This document shows positions 8,693 to 15,775 of a stretch of 35,086 nt of DNA, piece after piece. Under the pieces are notes generated by a model. The model was not told the DNA's origin, searched no databases, and worked only from the letters and a program-made list of their open reading frames with translations. The stretch comes from CAZUZD01 sp964624465 (GTDB lineage: Bacteria > Planctomycetota > Planctomycetia > Isosphaerales > Isosphaeraceae), in assembly GCA_964624465.1 (NCBI GenBank), contig CAZUZD010000023.1, forward strand, positions 1 through 35,086. The letters are read 5' to 3'. The number at the start of each line of letters is the position of its first letter. Position 1 is the first letter of the stretch. Made by a program: the position numbers and the translations under genes.

Positions 8693-9243
8693 GCGTCCGG
8701 GCCCCGGCGGCACCGGGCGATCGGGAACCCGGAATCGGCGCCTCGCTGGCGGCGCAGCTGCCGCGCCCCAATCTCGGGCCCGAACTCCCACCAACGGACG
8801 AGGGTTCGGCTCTGGTCTGGAGCTTGCTCGGCCTGGCATTGCTGATCGGGCTTGCCGGGGGCCGCGCCGTCTGGGCTCACCTGAGGCGCCGGCGTCGGAG
8901 CGAGAGTCCGCAACCGGGGACTGAGCCGATTGCGAATGCCCCGGCCGTCGTCCGCGACGCGGCCGAGGCGCGACGGCTCCTGGCCCGCCGGTTCGGCATT
9001 TCCTGGCTCGCTCTGACGACTGAGCAGATCTCCGGCCGTCCCGAGCTGGTGGCCAGCGTCGGCCCCGAGGTGGCTGCGGGGATCGTCGAACTGCTCAGCC
9101 AAGCTGACGAGCAGAAGTATGGGGTCGAGGCACAGTCGTCCGCGGAGCTGAGCGGCTCCGGCCCCTTCGATCAGTGGGCTCCGGTGCTGGCCGCATTGCG
9201 AGCGGAGGCGGCCGGAGCCAGCTCGACGAGGACTGGGCGGTGA
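8689..9243 (+). CDS. Single-pass membrane protein of the Bat locus (BatD-C-terminus/DUF4381-like)
   Basis: 184 aa, GTG start overlapping the DUF58 stop. It has an LPxP-containing N-terminal stretch, one membrane helix at about residues 44-60 (ALVWSLLGLALLIGLAGG) and an Arg-rich stop-transfer segment. The cytosolic helical domain contains ARRLLARRFGISW and ends SQADEQKYG. That domain resembles the C-terminal cytosolic domain of the BatD-like protein at 21499-22887 (tail ERCDAARYG). Such proteins travel with DUF58, BatA and BatB. Its 3' end runs 73 nt into the convergent gene at 9171. Family placement is by pattern only. Confidence 0.7.
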   Translation: MSVRAPAAPGDREPGIGASLAAQLPRPNLGPELPPTDEGSALVWSLLGLALLIGLAGGRAVWAHLRRRRRSESPQPGTEPIANAPAVVRDAAEARRLLARRFGISWLALTTEQISGRPELVASVGPEVAAGIVELLSQADEQKYGVEAQSSAELSGSGPFDQWAPVLAALRAEAAGASSTRTGR

Positions 9244-10169
9244 TCGGACCCGATCCGGGGGCCGAGACGTCGCTCGGTGACCGCCAGCTCGGGCGAAGGG
9301 AGCACATGGTCGATCGGGATTGCAAGGTAGCCGTTGCTCGGCCAGCTGGGCTGGATCCCGAAGCCCAGTCGGCCGTCACGGGTGCCGCTGCGCCGCAGGA
9401 AGTCCTGGAAGAACGGCGAACTGTCCGTGGTGTTCAGGTCACCCATCACGACCCGGGGCCGATCCTGGGCCCCCACCTGATCCCCGATCGCCAGCAACTC
9501 GGCAAAGCCCTCCTGAGTACCGAGTCGCCGGGTCGGTGACGTGGGGTGCACCAGCCAGAGATCCAGCGGTCGGCCGTCGAACTCGATCTCGCCGCGGAGG
9601 ACCGGCCAGCCCAGCGGGTGAAACGTCATGGGTCCACTGACCCGGATCGGTCGCTTCGACCAGAGCGCCAGGCCCTGCGAGCCGTTCGGAAACTCGGCCC
9701 GGTACGGGTAGTCGGCGGCGATGGCCGCGAGCGCCTCCTGCCAGGCTCCGGTGAATTCGATGAGCCCGATGACCTCGGGCGACTCGGACCGGATGAGCTG
9801 GATCAGCGGGTCGTGATCGACGTTGTCGACGTAGATGTTCGCGACCAGCATCCGCAGCCGTTCGCTGCGATGTTGGTCGGGAGTGACCGGATTTGGGCCG
9901 TAGAGGCGTGCGATGGGCCAGGCCTGGACCAGTGCGAGGAGCCCGAGCACGACGGCCAGCCGCCGCTGACGCCGGAAGGCGAACAGGGTGATCAGCGTCA
10001 GGACCAACGCCGGGATGGTGAAATGGCTGAACAGGTCCGCGAGCCAGTGGTAGGGTGCCAGCAGCCGGATGACCGGATGCAGGAACGCCGGCACGGCCCA
10101 TCGCCAGCGGCCGGAACGGAGGGCCGCGTCGGGTGGTGGTGAGATCACGGCTGGCTGGGGGTCCGTCAC
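9171..10169 (-). CDS. Membrane-anchored endonuclease/exonuclease/phosphatase (EEP) family protein
   Basis: 332 aa with GTG start (GTGA overlap with the upstream gene stop). The first 90 residues are hydrophobic with about two membrane helices (TIPALVLTLITLFAF and LAVVLGLLALVQAW). The EEP domain then shows N111 (VANIY), E138 (LIEF), H209 (LVHPTSP), D244/N246 (MGDLNTTDS), D287-H288 and S308-D309-H310. These are the metal and catalytic positions of the DNase I/phosphatase fold, so the enzyme is probably active. Substrates of membrane EEP proteins range from DNA to phospholipids and cannot be assigned here. It is the last gene of the run that begins at the SAM hydrolase. Confidence 0.85.
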   Translation of the reverse strand: MTDPQPAVISPPPDAALRSGRWRWAVPAFLHPVIRLLAPYHWLADLFSHFTIPALVLTLITLFAFRRQRRLAVVLGLLALVQAWPIARLYGPNPVTPDQHRSERLRMLVANIYVDNVDHDPLIQLIRSESPEVIGLIEFTGAWQEALAAIAADYPYRAEFPNGSQGLALWSKRPIRVSGPMTFHPLGWPVLRGEIEFDGRPLDLWLVHPTSPTRRLGTQEGFAELLAIGDQVGAQDRPRVVMGDLNTTDSSPFFQDFLRRSGTRDGRLGFGIQPSWPSNGYLAIPIDHVLPSPELAVTERRLGPRIGSDHRPVLVELAPAASARNAASTGAH

Positions 10170-11329
10170 TCGGGCTCACCATCCGCTGGGTTTGTGGCCG
10201 GGATTGCCGCGGGCGCCACGGCGGGGCGAATGTCACCCGCCTGAAACGGGACACCGAGTAGCTCAGTCTGCCCGGTCCGAACCCGCACGCGCAATCGCCA
10301 GAGCATCCGGGGGCTGAGTTCGGAGGGCTCAATCGGTTCGCTGAAGAAGAGCAACGTCCGTTCCTCGCCGGGCGCGAGTGGCTCGAACGACTCCCCGCGA
10401 ATCCGCCAGTCGCTCTGCACGGCCAGCGGATAGGGGCCGATCTGGCGATCGCCGGCCTCGATCCCGCTCTCGGGAGGGCCCTGATCGGGCGTCCGCACGA
10501 AGGCCGGATCGAGCGGCGCGAAGCGGGCCGACTGGCTCAGGTTGCGAACCCGGACCCGGAGCGCCAGCGACTCCGATTCGATGGTCCGGCGCGGCCTCCC
10601 CTTCTCGGTCACGAGCGCGGGCCGCTCGAAACGGACGTTGAGCGGCTGCCACTCCAGCTCTCCCACCCGCAGCGATTGACCCAGCACGGCCAGCAGGCCC
10701 GGCGCCACCCGGATCGGGGTGGCCGCTGAGGCAGCGGAGTCGACGCTGCCAGAGCGATCCACGACCTGCATGGGTCGATTCAGGGCCCCGTTCCAGATCA
10801 GCCAGCCCAGCGCCAGGGTCAGGGCGCTGGCGTAGCTGGCCAGGACCACCTGACCCAGACCCCGCGCCGGGGTTGAGGGGCGAACCAGTCCGGTCGCGGC
10901 TCGTGAGCCGGGGCGGTCGGCCTCCGCGGCGGGGGCTGGCAGGGGGAGGGAGGAGGTGTCAATTGCCTCGGACGCGCTCTGAGGCCTGCCGGGGGCCATC
11001 GCGGCCACGAGCTGATCCAGGATCGGATCGGCAGCCAGGGTGGCCAGCGGATCGATCGACTCGAAGCCGGGATCGGAGGTCGAGGCCGGCACCGGGACGC
11101 TGCGGGTGACCAGGCCATCCACGACGCTCAGTGATCCGGCATCCGCCTCGGCGGCCGCGAAGTGGGCTGGCTCCTGGAGCAGTCCGGGGCAGTCGCCCTC
11201 CTGGGGGAGCAAGCGTGTAGGGGCGGCCAGCGTCACGCTGCGCGCCACCGTCGCGGCCTCGGTGGAGGCCGTCGAGGTGGGGGCGGCGATCTGCAGCCCG
11301 CAGCCGGGACAGATGATCTCGCGACCCAT
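10166..11329 (-). CDS. Unrecognised single-pass membrane protein with N-terminal CxxC and beta-rich C-terminal domain
   Basis: 387 aa from the ATG at 11329 (a GTG at 11347 is possible). It opens MGREIICPGCGLQIAAP, a half zinc-ribbon of the zinc-ribbon-plus-membrane-helix kind common in planctomycetes. A long low-complexity Ala/Pro/Ser stretch follows, then a membrane helix (VVLASYASALTLALGWLIW). The predicted exposed domain has repeated beta strands (SLALRVRVRNLSQSARFAPLDPAF) resembling a DUF4352-like immunoglobulin fold. Only one CxxC is visible, so zinc binding would need a second pair from elsewhere. The stop overlaps the next start (GTGA). It follows bioD by 88 nt and may share its transcript. 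No function can be assigned. Confidence 0.7.
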   Translation of the reverse strand: MGREIICPGCGLQIAAPTSTASTEAATVARSVTLAAPTRLLPQEGDCPGLLQEPAHFAAAEADAGSLSVVDGLVTRSVPVPASTSDPGFESIDPLATLAADPILDQLVAAMAPGRPQSASEAIDTSSLPLPAPAAEADRPGSRAATGLVRPSTPARGLGQVVLASYASALTLALGWLIWNGALNRPMQVVDRSGSVDSAASAATPIRVAPGLLAVLGQSLRVGELEWQPLNVRFERPALVTEKGRPRRTIESESLALRVRVRNLSQSARFAPLDPAFVRTPDQGPPESGIEAGDRQIGPYPLAVQSDWRIRGESFEPLAPGEERTLLFFSEPIEPSELSPRMLWRLRVRVRTGQTELLGVPFQAGDIRPAVAPAAIPATNPADGEPE

Positions 11330-11417
11330 GGGCAAGGGGCCTCTCACGGCCGACGAACACCTGCGCTCAGCCCGGAAACCGTGCGATCTTCAGCGGCACG
11401 ACCAGGCCGCCAGGGTC

Positions 11418-12155
11418 TCACAGGGAACCGAGTCGTGACGGCTGGGCCCAGGCATACCAATCTAGACTCGCAAGCGGTGAACTCCTAGCGTCGTCCGGCG
11501 CCGAGTGGCGAAGTTCCGCGAGGATCGGGACCGGCTGTAACCGTCGCGCGAGCTCGGTGCGGTTGGTCGATTCGGCCAGACCCTCCGGACCCGGATCGGG
11601 GGAATTCAGGACCAGGCCAGCGATGCGCAGGCCGCGATGCCGGGCGGCCTCGACGGTCAGCAGCGAGTGGTTCAGGGTGCCGAGCGAGCGCCGGGCCACC
11701 ACGACCAGCGGCAGGTCCAGGGCCGTCGCGAGGTCCGCCACCGTGGTGCCCTCGGCCAGCGGGCAGAGGAGCCCCCCGACCCCCTCGACCAGGACCACCT
11801 CCGCCCCCTGCTCCGCCCACCACGCCAGCGACGCGCGGACGGCCGTCACGATCTGCTCCGGCTCCAGCCGGCCTCCCGCCTCCCGTGCGGCGACGCAGGG
11901 CGCCAGCGGCGCCTCGAAGCTCAGGGGCGTGATGCGGTCCAGCGGAACATCGCAGCCCAGCGCGTCACGAAGCCGTTCGGCGTCCTCGATGCGCAGGCGG
12001 TCCCCCTCGAGGGTCACGCCAGTCGCCACCGGTTTGAGCACGGCCACGCGGCGCCCCGCAGCGGTCAGCGCGCGTGCGATCCCCGCGGAGACGTGCGTCT
12101 TACCGACGCCCGTGTCGGTGCCGGTGACAAACAGGCCGGGCAGCGAGTGCGACAT
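11418..12155 (-). CDS. bioD: ATP-dependent dethiobiotin synthetase
   Basis: 245 aa. BioD closes the ureido ring of dethiobiotin from 7,8-diaminononanoate, CO2 and ATP. The P-loop GTDTGVGKT (residues 12-20), catalytic Lys in VLKPVATG (K41) and the Mg-binding Glu in LVEGVGGLL (E124) are all present, and the length fits the family. It starts 26 nt after the bioA stop, consistent with one transcript. bioB and bioF are not in the window. Confidence 0.95.
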   Translation of the reverse strand: MSHSLPGLFVTGTDTGVGKTHVSAGIARALTAAGRRVAVLKPVATGVTLEGDRLRIEDAERLRDALGCDVPLDRITPLSFEAPLAPCVAAREAGGRLEPEQIVTAVRASLAWWAEQGAEVVLVEGVGGLLCPLAEGTTVADLATALDLPLVVVARRSLGTLNHSLLTVEAARHRGLRIAGLVLNSPDPGPEGLAESTNRTELARRLQPVPILAELRHSAPDDARSSPLASLDWYAWAQPSRLGSL

Positions 12156-12181
12156 CCGAGCGGATCCCGGGGAATTGGGAA

Positions 12182-13579
12182 TCAGAGCGAGGAGTGGGGC
12201 TCGGTCACCTCGCGGATGGCCTGCTCCATCGCGTCGAGCATCGTATCCAGCTCGGGAATCGTGATCGACAGCGGCGGCATGATGACGAGCACGTCGGCCA
12301 GCGGGCGAATCAGGAGGCCGAGGTCCCGGGCGCGCCGGCAGACGCGGGCGCCCACCTGCTCGGACCAGTCGAAGGGCGTGCGGCTGGCGGGATCGGCGAC
12401 GAGTTCCACACCGGCGATCAGACCGAGCTGCCGGACATCGCCAACGTGTCGGAACGAACGCCAGGCCGTGAGTCGGCGTTCGAGGTGGGCGATCTTGGCG
12501 GGCAGATGGGCCAGCGTCTGCTCGTCCTCGAAGACCTGGAGCGTGGCCAGCGCGGCGGCCGCTCCCAGCGGGTTGCCGCCGTAGGTGTGGCCGTGCATGA
12601 AGGTGCGGCCCTCGGCCGCCGTGCCGTGGAAGGGGGCATAGACCGTCTCGGTCGCCAGGGTCGCGGCCAGGGGCAGGTAACCGCCCGTGATGCCCTTCGC
12701 CAGGCAGAGCAGATCGGGGGTGATCCCCTCACGGCCGCAGGCGAACATGGCGCCGGTGCGACCGAACCCGACCGCGACCTCGTCGGCGATCAGCAGCGTG
12801 TTGTGCTTCCGGGTGATCTCCCGCAGCCCGCGCAGGTAGCCCTCGGGTTGCACGATCATGCCGGCCGCGCCCTGCACCAGCGGCTCGACGACCACGGCCG
12901 CGACCTCGCCGGGATGCGCGGACAGGAGCCGGTCGACCTCCGCCAGGCAGGCCGTCTCGCAACCGGGCCGGGCCAGGCCCAGCGGGCAGCGGTAGCAGTA
13001 CGGCGCGGGGGCACGCAAGGTCGGGAACAGGATCGGGCCGAAGATGGCGGTGAAGCGGTCGACGCCACCGATGCTCACGTCGCCGAGCGTATCGCCGTGG
13101 TAGGCAGAGGTCAGCGCCAGGAAGCGATTGCGGCGCGGCTCGGGGCGGTCGATCTGCCGCCAGTACTGGAAGGCGATCTTGAGCGCGACCTCGACGGCGG
13201 TGGCCCCGTCGTCCGAGTAGAAGACCCGGGTCAGACCGGGCGGGGCGATCTCGACGAGTCGGCGGGCGAGGGTGGCGGCCGTCGGGTGAGTGAGCCCCAG
13301 CAGGGTGGCGTGCGCCAGCCGGTCGAGCTGGTCGCGGATCGCCGCATCAATCGTCGGGTGCCGGTGCCCGTGCACGTTGCACCACAGCGAGCTGACGCCG
13401 TCGAGATACCGGCGACCGTCGGTGTCGAACAGGTACACCCCCTCGGCCCGCTCGATCACGAGCGGGTCCTGGGCCGCCCAGTCGGCACCGGCGGTGAAGG
13501 GATGCCACAGGTGCTCTCGGTCCCAGGCGCGCAGGGTGGCGACATCCGGGGTCGGGCCGGGGTCGGTCGGTCCGGGCAT
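12182..13579 (-). CDS. bioA: 8-amino-7-oxononanoate (DAPA) aminotransferase
   Basis: 465 aa, fold-type I PLP aminotransferase of biotin synthesis. It shows HLWHPFT, the substrate-binding GVSSLWCNVHGH, the PLP-contacting D266 in ADEVAVGFGRTG and the Schiff-base lysine K295 in CLAKGITGG. Classical BioA uses SAM as amino donor. The wording of several blocks reminds me of the Bacillus subtilis enzyme (BioK), which uses lysine, so donor identity is open. An odd feature is a Cys cluster C195-x2-C198-x8-C207-x3-C211 between strands, which could bind metal. The start lies 3 nt after the stop of the upstream SAM hydrolase gene. Confidence 0.94.
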   Translation of the reverse strand: MPGPTDPGPTPDVATLRAWDREHLWHPFTAGADWAAQDPLVIERAEGVYLFDTDGRRYLDGVSSLWCNVHGHRHPTIDAAIRDQLDRLAHATLLGLTHPTAATLARRLVEIAPPGLTRVFYSDDGATAVEVALKIAFQYWRQIDRPEPRRNRFLALTSAYHGDTLGDVSIGGVDRFTAIFGPILFPTLRAPAPYCYRCPLGLARPGCETACLAEVDRLLSAHPGEVAAVVVEPLVQGAAGMIVQPEGYLRGLREITRKHNTLLIADEVAVGFGRTGAMFACGREGITPDLLCLAKGITGGYLPLAATLATETVYAPFHGTAAEGRTFMHGHTYGGNPLGAAAALATLQVFEDEQTLAHLPAKIAHLERRLTAWRSFRHVGDVRQLGLIAGVELVADPASRTPFDWSEQVGARVCRRARDLGLLIRPLADVLVIMPPLSITIPELDTMLDAMEQAIREVTEPHSSL

Positions 13580-13582
13580 GTG

Positions 13583-14398
13583 TCAGGCCCCGGCCAGGGT
13601 CGGAGCCAGCACCCGGCGCCGGAACCAGATGGTCGTGCCGGGCCCTGCGCCCAGGTTGCGGCCGGCGTCGCCGTTGACCGCCGCGACCTCGATCCAGCCC
13701 GAGCTGCCCGCCAGCGCCACCAGCGAGCCGGTCGGACGGTCGCCGTACGTCCGGGCCAGGCCTTCGATCTGCTGCCCGGCGACCTCGACCACCCACTCCT
13801 CGGGGGCCGTTCCTGCCAGGTGATCGCGCGCGACGTTCGTCACCAGGTTGCCGAAGGTGTCGCGATAGATCACCTCGCCGACCAGGCCATGCCCATCGGG
13901 CCTGGGCTCGAAGTTGGCCAGCTTCACGACGCCGCTGCGCCGCGGGCCCAGCTCGATGGGGTCGCGGCCCAGCAGCAGGTGGGCGGCGGCGGGAGCGAGG
14001 ATGTCGCGGCCGTGAAAGGTGTTCGACACCTGCGTGCGGCGCAGGGAGGGGTTGTTGATTTCGCGGACTTCCTCGACGGCGTGCTGCCGCAGCAGACCGC
14101 CCAGCAGGCCGTTGTCCGGGCAGACCACCCACTGGCCGGCCAGGCGAACGGCGACCAGCGGCCGCTCGGTGCCCACACCCGGGTCGATCACCGCCAGGTG
14201 GACCGTTCCCGCAGGGAAGGCATCGAAGATCGAGGCGAGAACGAACGCGCCTTCAAGGATGTTCTGGGGCGCGACGGAGTGGCTCACGTCGACCAGCCGG
14301 ACATCCGGCACCAGCCCCAGGACCACACCTTTCATGGCAGCCACATACGGGCCGTCAGCACCGAAGTCGGTCGTCAGGGTCAGGATCGGGTGGGACAT
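13583..14398 (-). CDS. SAM hydrolase (SAM hydroxide adenosyltransferase, DUF62 family)
   Basis: 271 aa from the ATG at 14398, preceded by AGGAAGG. The family hydrolyses S-adenosylmethionine to adenosine and methionine with a water activated by an Asp-Arg-His set. Here these are D72 and R79 in VIDPGVGTER (seven apart, as in characterised members) and H129 in TFHGRDI. The N-terminal LTTDFG motif and the C-terminal domain (VIYRDTFGNLVTN) are intact. The halogenase branch (SalL, FlA) lacks this triad, so chlorination or fluorination is unlikely. It is first in a run with bioA and bioD, separated from bioA by only 3 nt. Confidence 0.92.
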   Translation of the reverse strand: MSHPILTLTTDFGADGPYVAAMKGVVLGLVPDVRLVDVSHSVAPQNILEGAFVLASIFDAFPAGTVHLAVIDPGVGTERPLVAVRLAGQWVVCPDNGLLGGLLRQHAVEEVREINNPSLRRTQVSNTFHGRDILAPAAAHLLLGRDPIELGPRRSGVVKLANFEPRPDGHGLVGEVIYRDTFGNLVTNVARDHLAGTAPEEWVVEVAGQQIEGLARTYGDRPTGSLVALAGSSGWIEVAAVNGDAGRNLGAGPGTTIWFRRRVLAPTLAGA

Positions 14399-14452
14399 GG
14401 ACGGGTGCCTTCCTGCCGGCGCTCGGGTCGGGACGGTTCGCACGGCGCCTGA

Positions 14453-14458
14453 ATTACA
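14453..14458 (-). promoter_or_regulatory. Possible -10 element (TGTAAT) before the SAM hydrolase-biotin operon
   Basis: On the minus strand TGTAAT lies 55 nt before the ATG at 14398, inside the near-palindrome cctgaattacagg (14448-14460), the most AT-rich spot of the 86-nt gap after queF. No good -35 hexamer sits at 16-18 nt. Weak call. Confidence 0.25.
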
Positions 14459-14484
14459 GGTCGCCGCGCGGGCGTGCCGTCGGG

Positions 14485-14832
14485 TCAGGACCCGGCCGAG
14501 AACCGCGCGGTGATCTTCGAGGTGATGCCGCCGCGGGGCTTGAAATCGCCCACGACCGTCATCCGTCGCGGCTGGCAGGCGGTCACCAGATCGTCGAGGA
14601 TCGTGTTGACCGAGTGCTCGTAGAAGATGCCCTTATTGCGGTAATCCTGCAGGTACAGCTTCAAGCTCTTGAGCTCGACGCAGGTCGCGGCCGGGATGTA
14701 CGTGATGAGGATCGTGCCGAAGTCGGGCTGGCCGGTCTTGGGGCAGACCGCCGTGAACTCGGGACACTCGATCGCGATCTCGTACTCGCGGTCCGGGAAC
14801 TGGTTCGGGAAGGTCTCCAGCAGGCTGGACAT
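14485..14832 (-). CDS. queF: NADPH-dependent preQ0 reductase (7-cyano-7-deazaguanine reductase)
   Basis: 115 aa, the short type I (YkvM-like) QueF. It reduces the nitrile of preQ0 to the aminomethyl of preQ1 in queuosine synthesis. C30 in FTAVCPKTGQPDF is the thioimide-forming cysteine and D37 the general acid. The QueF NADPH motif ELKSLKLY follows at residues 53-60. queE lies 15.7 kb away at 30540, so the pathway is dispersed here. A promoter-like element at 14913-14942 suggests its own transcript. Confidence 0.95.
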   Translation of the reverse strand: MSSLLETFPNQFPDREYEIAIECPEFTAVCPKTGQPDFGTILITYIPAATCVELKSLKLYLQDYRNKGIFYEHSVNTILDDLVTACQPRRMTVVGDFKPRGGITSKITARFSAGS

Positions 14833-14912
14833 CGGGCAACAACCTCGGCAAAACGGGGCAGGCGAAGGACGAGCCGACGACGGGTGGCCGCCGGCCCGTG
14901 GCGATGGATCCT

Positions 14913-14942
14913 AGAGTAGGTCGGGGCCCTGGGCAGGGTCAA
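14913..14942 (-). promoter_or_regulatory. Candidate queF promoter TTGACC-18-TACTCT
   Basis: Reading the minus strand, TTGACC (14942-14937) and TACTCT (14918-14913) are 18 nt apart. This gives a leader of about 75 nt to the queF ATG. The -35 overlaps the last codons of the upstream methyltransferase gene. Confidence 0.45.
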
Positions 14943-15604
14943 TGCCCCTCGACACCCGGATCCGGGCCGGCCACGCGCAGCTCCACGATCAGCGAACCTT
15001 CCGGCTCGTCGCCGACCTCAACTCGACCATACCGCCGGGGCGTCACGCCATGGTCGCGCGAGTAATGGTCGACCTGCGCAAACCCGGCGAGCCGGGCGAA
15101 CCGCTCCAGCACCGAGTAATTGTAGGCGTACTTGTGCTGCCCCTCGCAGAACAGGTAGTTCACAGCCTGGGCCACCGGGTCCTCGAACGGACGGGGCCAG
15201 TCCTCGACCCGGCCGCCGCTGGCGACCACCATCGCGTGCTCGAAACTCGGCACGGCGATCCGGGCCACGCCATCGGGGCGGAGCACGCGGCGGATCTCGC
15301 CCAGCAGCGCGATTGCCTCGTCCGGGAACAGGTGCTCCAGGGTGTGCGAGCTGTAGACGAAGCGGCAGGAGCCATCCGGGAACGGCAGCTTGTTGCGCAG
15401 GTCGATCCAGAGGTCGATCTTGCGGAACCGGTTCCCGTCGGCGTTGATCAGGCCGTCGATGTACTTGTGGCCGCAGCCCAGGTGCACGTAGAACCCATCG
15501 ACCGGTGGCCGGAGCCGATACCGGGCCGAGGCCATCCAGGTGGCCGGCAGGCAAACGTAGCGGCTCAACGCGAAGTACGCGTCCTTGAGGCTCTGTCGAA
15601 TCAT
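14939..15604 (-). CDS. Class I SAM-dependent methyltransferase
   Basis: 221 aa from the ATG at 15604; a GTG at 15658 would add 18 residues. It shows a SAM-binding motif I variant (YVHLGCGHKYIDGLINAD), an acidic segment (WIDLRNKLPFPDGSCRFV) and the post-motif SSHTLEHL...LLGEIRRVLRPDG typical of Methyltransf_11 enzymes. GCG replaces the usual GxGxG, as in relatives that modify saccharides or lipids in surface-polymer clusters. No glycosyltransferase neighbours are present, so the substrate is unknown. It has its own promoter-like sequence upstream. Confidence 0.82.
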   Translation of the reverse strand: MIRQSLKDAYFALSRYVCLPATWMASARYRLRPPVDGFYVHLGCGHKYIDGLINADGNRFRKIDLWIDLRNKLPFPDGSCRFVYSSHTLEHLFPDEAIALLGEIRRVLRPDGVARIAVPSFEHAMVVASGGRVEDWPRPFEDPVAQAVNYLFCEGQHKYAYNYSVLERFARLAGFAQVDHYSRDHGVTPRRYGRVEVGDEPEGSLIVELRVAGPDPGVEGH

Positions 15605-15707
15605 CGGCTGCTCATCCGTGGCAGTCAGGGTGCGAATTCCGAGGGGCGGCCGCGTCACGAGCCACGGCCTTGCGGGTGGCGTCGGGGCGGCCGTCGGGGG
15701 AACGGCG

Positions 15708-15736
15708 ATTATGATTGGATCGATGCAGGCTGTCCA
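15708..15736 (-). promoter_or_regulatory. Promoter TGGACA-17-CATAAT for the methyltransferase gene
   Basis: On the minus strand TGGACA (15736-15731) and CATAAT (15713-15708) are separated by exactly 17 nt, each one base from the sigma-70 consensus. Transcription would begin near 15701, upstream of both candidate starts. Confidence 0.55.
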
Positions 15737-15775
15737 GCGCCGACCACTCGGTCCCGGCCACCGGTCTCGAACCCG

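Noticed and set aside
11461..11468. TAGACT at about 11463 as a promoter
   Set aside because: It lies inside the bioD coding region near its end and points against the surrounding genes.
13583..14398. SAM-dependent chlorinase/fluorinase (natural-product halogenase)
   Set aside because: The Asp-Arg-His triad of the hydrolase branch is intact and no biosynthetic cluster surrounds it.
12194..14452. 752-codon antisense frame over bioA and the SAM hydrolase gene
   Set aside because: Shadow of two confidently identified enzymes.
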